A stretch of DNA of 64,000 nucleotides from 73-13 sp035555435 (lineage in GTDB: Bacteria > Actinomycetota > Actinomycetes > Actinomycetales > Microbacteriaceae), in assembly GCA_035555435.1 (NCBI GenBank), contig DATMGN010000029.1, positions 61,326-125,325 of the forward strand, in the 5' to 3' direction. The translations under genes and the position numbers were made by a program. This document shows positions 61,189-64,000 of the stretch, in pieces. The notes under the pieces were generated by a model. It saw only the letters and a program-made list of their open reading frames with translations. It was not told the origin of the DNA and did no database searches. Each line of letters begins with the position of its first letter. Positions within the stretch are counted from its first letter, which is position 1.

Positions 61189-62018
61189 GCGCGCTCGCCC
61201 GCGCGAGCGCCGCCGAGCTCGCCCGCGTCCTCAGCACCCGGATCTGGTGGATCCTCACGGTCGTGCTCGTCGGCTACGCCGCGTTCATCGCCGCAATCCT
61301 CGCGCTCTTCCTCGGCCAGCTCGGCCCGCTGCTCGGCGGCACTGCCGACCTCCCGGCGCGGGACATCGCCGACCTCGTCTACTCGAGCGCGACGTCCGTC
61401 GGCTACCTCGTGCCTGTGCTGCTCGGCGCGCTCATCGTGACCTCAGAGCACCGTCACCGCACGCTGACGCCCACGCTGCTCGCCGAGCCGCGCCGCGGCG
61501 TCGTCGTCACGGGCAAGGCGATCGCCGGGGTGACGGTCGGCGCGGTGACCGGCGTCGCTGGACTCCTCGCCTCGGTCGGCATCGGCGCGGCGGTCATCGC
61601 GGCCGGCGGTGGCGACCCGCTGCTCGGCGACCCGGAGACCTGGGGACTCGTGCTGCGCGCCGTGCTCGCCATGGCGTTGTGGGGACTCGTCGGCGTCGGC
61701 CTCGGCGGCCTCGTCGCGAACCAGGTCGTCGCGATCGTGCTGCTCCTCGTCTTCACGCAGTTCCTCGAGCCGATCCTGCGATTCGTCGGCGGCATCTGGG
61801 AGTGGAGCGCGCAGGTGGGCAAGTTCCTCCCCGGCGCGGCGAGCGACGCGCTCGTCGGCGCGGGGCTGTTCAGCTCGGTCGGCGCGCTCGACCCGAGCGC
61901 CGCGGGCATGCACCAGGCGGCGCTCGAGTGGTGGCAGGGCGGCCTCGTGCTCGGCGGGCTCGCGGCCGTGCTCATCGCGCTCTCGCTCCTGACGACCTGG
62001 CGGCGCGACGTCGCCTGA
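61185..62018 (+). CDS. ABC-2 type permease
   Basis: 277 aa with six membrane helices (about 19-43, 63-87, 102-133, 148-175, 179-199 and 246-268). It pairs with the ATPase before it through a 4-nt overlap. The pattern LIVTSEHRHRTLTPTLLAEP after the second helix is typical of ABC-2 permeases. The substrate is unknown. Confidence 0.92.
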   Translation: MSALARASAAELARVLSTRIWWILTVVLVGYAAFIAAILALFLGQLGPLLGGTADLPARDIADLVYSSATSVGYLVPVLLGALIVTSEHRHRTLTPTLLAEPRRGVVVTGKAIAGVTVGAVTGVAGLLASVGIGAAVIAAGGGDPLLGDPETWGLVLRAVLAMALWGLVGVGLGGLVANQVVAIVLLLVFTQFLEPILRFVGGIWEWSAQVGKFLPGAASDALVGAGLFSSVGALDPSAAGMHQAALEWWQGGLVLGGLAAVLIALSLLTTWRRDVA

Positions 62019-62081
62019 GGCGATGCCTATCATGCTCTCGGGGGTGAGCGCCGCCGACGACGCCGAGGACCCGGGGGACGA

Positions 62082-64000
62082 ATGCCAGCGACGCCGCAGC
62101 CAGCGCAGACCGAGCCGACGCTGCTCAGCGGCCTGAGTACGGCCGAGGTCGCGCAGCGCGTCGCCGAGGGCCGGATCAACGCGTTCGACCAGGCGTCGAG
62201 CCGCAGTGCCTGGAGCATCATCCGGGCCAACGTCTTCACGCTGTTCAACGCGATCGTCGTCGGCTGCTTCCTCGTGCTGTTCGCACTCGGCCGCTGGCAG
62301 GACGCCCTCTTCGGCTTCAGCGCCGTCGCGAACTCGATCATCGGCTCCGTCCAGGAGTTCCGCGCGAAGCGCTCGCTCGACCGCCTCGCGCTGCTCAGCG
62401 CGCCGCTCGCGCGAGTGCGCCGCGACGGCGTCGACGTCGAGATCGCCCCGCGCGACGTCGTGCTCGACGACGTCCTCGTGCTGCGCGCGGGCGACCAGGT
62501 GCCCGCGGACGCGGTCGTCGTCGCCTCACGCGGCCTGCAGCTCGACGAGTCGATGCTGACCGGCGAGTCCGACGCGATCGACAAGAACGCCGGCGCGGAG
62601 GTCCTCTCCGGCTCGATCGTCGTCGGGGGCGAGGGCCTCGCGCGCACGACGCGCGTCGGCGCGGACTCCTTCGCGAACCGCTTCGCCGACGAGGCGAAGC
62701 GCTTCTCGCTCATGGCGAGCGAGCTGCGGGCCTCCCTCGACCGCGTGCTGCTGTGGATCACCTGGCTCGTCGGTCCCGTCAGCCTCCTCGTGCTCAACGC
62801 GCAGATGATCGCGCTCGGCGGGTGGGCCGAGGCGATCGAGTCCGGCGCCTGGCGCGACGCCGCGGTGAGTACGATCGCGGCCGTCATCGCGATGATCCCG
62901 CTCGGCCTCATCCTCATGACGAGCATCGCGTTCGCGGTCGGCGCTGTGAAGCTCTCCACCCGCAAGGTTCTCGTCAACGAGCTGCCCGCCGTCGAGGGCC
63001 TCGCCCGCGTCGACATCATCTGCCTCGACAAGACGGGGACGCTGACCGAGGGCGACATCGCATTCGAGGGGGCCCACCCGTTCGACGAGGCCGAGCCGGT
63101 CGGCGGCGACGCGCCCTCGTGGCATGCCGCGCTCGCCTGGTGGGGCGACCAGGCCGACGCGAACGCGACGTCGCGCTCGCTCGCGGGCCGATTCGGCGAG
63201 GCGCCGGCCGACCGCCCGCTCGCGCGTATCGCGTTCTCCTCCGCGCGGAAATGGAGTGCCGTCGCGTTCGGATCCGGGCCGAGCGGCTCGTGGGTCCTCG
63301 GCGCGCCCGAGATGGTCTTCCCCGGGGGGCACGGCGACCTCATGGCGCGGGTCGCGTCGTTCGCGGATTCCGGCCGGCGCACGCTCGTCCTCGCGGGCAG
63401 TGCCATCGCGTTCGACGAAGCGGCGGCCGAGGCCGAAGTGCTGCCGGAGGGCCTCGAGCCCGTCGCGCTCCTCACCTTCGCGGAGCAGATCCGCCCCGAC
63501 GCGGCGGAGACGCTCGGCTACTTCGCCGAGCAGGGCGTCGACGTGCGCATCATCTCGGGCGACAGCCCGCGCACCGTCGCGGCGATCGCGCGGCGGCTCG
63601 GCCTGCCGGCCGGCGAGGGCTTCGACGCGCGCGAGCTGCCGGAGGACCCCGAGGCGATCGCCGAGGTGCTCGAGCGCGAGATCGTCCTCGGCCGGGTCAC
63701 CCCGCAGCAGAAGAAGGCCGTCGTCGTCGCGCTCCAGTCGACGGGGCGCACCGTCGCGATGACCGGCGATGGCGTCAACGACGCGCTCGCGATCAAACAG
63801 GCCGACATCGGCATCGCGATGGAGTCCGGCTCGCCCGCGACCAAGGCGGTCGCCCGCCTCGTCCTCCTCGACGGCCGCTTCTCGCACCTGCCCGGCGTCG
63901 TCGCGGAGGGGCGTCAGGTCATCGCGAACATCGAGCGCGTCTCGATGCTGTTCCTCACGAAGACGTCGTACGCGGTGCTGCTCGCCGTGCTGTTCGGCGC
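62082..64000 (+). CDS. P-type cation-transporting ATPase, CtpE-like, partial (3' end beyond window)
   Basis: About 640 codons are present; full length would be near 800 aa. The actuator motif LTGES is at about 158-162, the phosphorylation site DKTGTLTEG begins at about 316 and the hinge TGDGVNDALA at about 561. The early pattern IIGSVQEFRAKRSLDRLALLSAP matches the mycobacterial CtpE group, reported as calcium-uptake ATPases. There is no N-terminal heavy-metal domain. ATG 62082 has GGGGGA upstream; a GTG at 62044 is out of frame. The last visible stretch is the helix after SMLFLTKTSYAV. Confidence 0.92.
   Translation, partial: MPATPQPAQTEPTLLSGLSTAEVAQRVAEGRINAFDQASSRSAWSIIRANVFTLFNAIVVGCFLVLFALGRWQDALFGFSAVANSIIGSVQEFRAKRSLDRLALLSAPLARVRRDGVDVEIAPRDVVLDDVLVLRAGDQVPADAVVVASRGLQLDESMLTGESDAIDKNAGAEVLSGSIVVGGEGLARTTRVGADSFANRFADEAKRFSLMASELRASLDRVLLWITWLVGPVSLLVLNAQMIALGGWAEAIESGAWRDAAVSTIAAVIAMIPLGLILMTSIAFAVGAVKLSTRKVLVNELPAVEGLARVDIICLDKTGTLTEGDIAFEGAHPFDEAEPVGGDAPSWHAALAWWGDQADANATSRSLAGRFGEAPADRPLARIAFSSARKWSAVAFGSGPSGSWVLGAPEMVFPGGHGDLMARVASFADSGRRTLVLAGSAIAFDEAAAEAEVLPEGLEPVALLTFAEQIRPDAAETLGYFAEQGVDVRIISGDSPRTVAAIARRLGLPAGEGFDARELPEDPEAIAEVLEREIVLGRVTPQQKKAVVVALQSTGRTVAMTGDGVNDALAIKQADIGIAMESGSPATKAVARLVLLDGRFSHLPGVVAEGRQVIANIERVSMLFLTKTSYAVLLAVLFG

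Overview
The window is very GC-rich, gene-dense bacterial chromosome. Many genes start with GTG, and many transcripts appear leaderless, with a TAnnnT hexamer only 6-7 nt before the start codon. The gene content includes DUF501, DUF4307, DUF4245, a class II FBPase/aldolase pair, Hly-III, a PIN-PhoH protein and a DtxR/IdeR-type iron box. Together these point to an actinobacterium, most likely of the family Microbacteriaceae; that placement is inferred from style and synteny, not from a marker search. I see no CRISPR array, no complete insertion sequence, no rRNA operon and no origin. One tRNA gene is present. Two genes are cut by the window edges: a coiled-coil membrane protein at the left and a P-type ATPase at the right.

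Layout. 0-11.6 kb: gnd, an acyl-CoA dehydrogenase-like flavoprotein, rplY-pth, an extended SDR, a decayed MFS fragment, a cupin, a membrane protein and mfd. 11.7-17.9 kb: an accessory catabolic island with a divergent layout. Leftward are a fumarylacetoacetase-type hydrolase, an MhpA-like hydroxylase and a Baeyer-Villiger-type monooxygenase. Rightward are a GntR/FCD regulator, an extradiol dioxygenase and a carboxymuconolactone-decarboxylase-like protein. The genes read as an inducible meta-cleavage route for an aromatic or cyclic ketone. 17.9-21.2 kb: an ABC exporter and a DHA2-type MFS pump. 21.2-30.6 kb: housekeeping genes mazG, hisS, eno, an M23 peptidase, a DivIC/FtsB-type gene, DUF501, a membrane-anchored subtilase and NDH-2, plus a shortened LAL-type LuxR regulator and a tRNA with anticodon UAA. 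30.7-33.4 kb: dps, an iron-box-controlled SIP-domain protein, and lemA-htpX.

33.4-39.1 kb: an XRE/membrane protein/oxidoreductase operon, rlmC, hipA-hipB and a YcaQ-type glycosylase. 39.2-46.8 kb: an AI-2E-family permease, ilvA, DUF4307, greA, Hly-III, uppS, phoH and a hypothetical protein. 46.8-60.2 kb: an AlkZ-type glycosylase that appears 3'-truncated, fumC, a beta-carbonic anhydrase, DUF4245, xseB, xseA, a gluconokinase, an SDR with a TetR, ispH, a MOSC protein, RidA, fba with divergent glpX, rmuC and an exonuclease. 60.3-64 kb: a two-gene ABC-2 transporter and a CtpE-like P-type ATPase.

The most unusual material is between and inside genes. A roughly 31-33-nt palindromic repeat carries TAG in one orientation and forms or abuts the 3' ends of several genes. 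A second repeat family sits in frame inside mfd. A 51-nt inverted-repeat element occurs twice with identical length. The UAA tRNA has a short class-I variable loop. Several regulatory palindromes can be read directly, including the iron box, hipB-type, XRE, TetR and GntR sites and back-to-back -10 elements. I did not find a clearly new multi-gene defence or mobile system. The catabolic island and the repeat families are the best candidates for follow-up.
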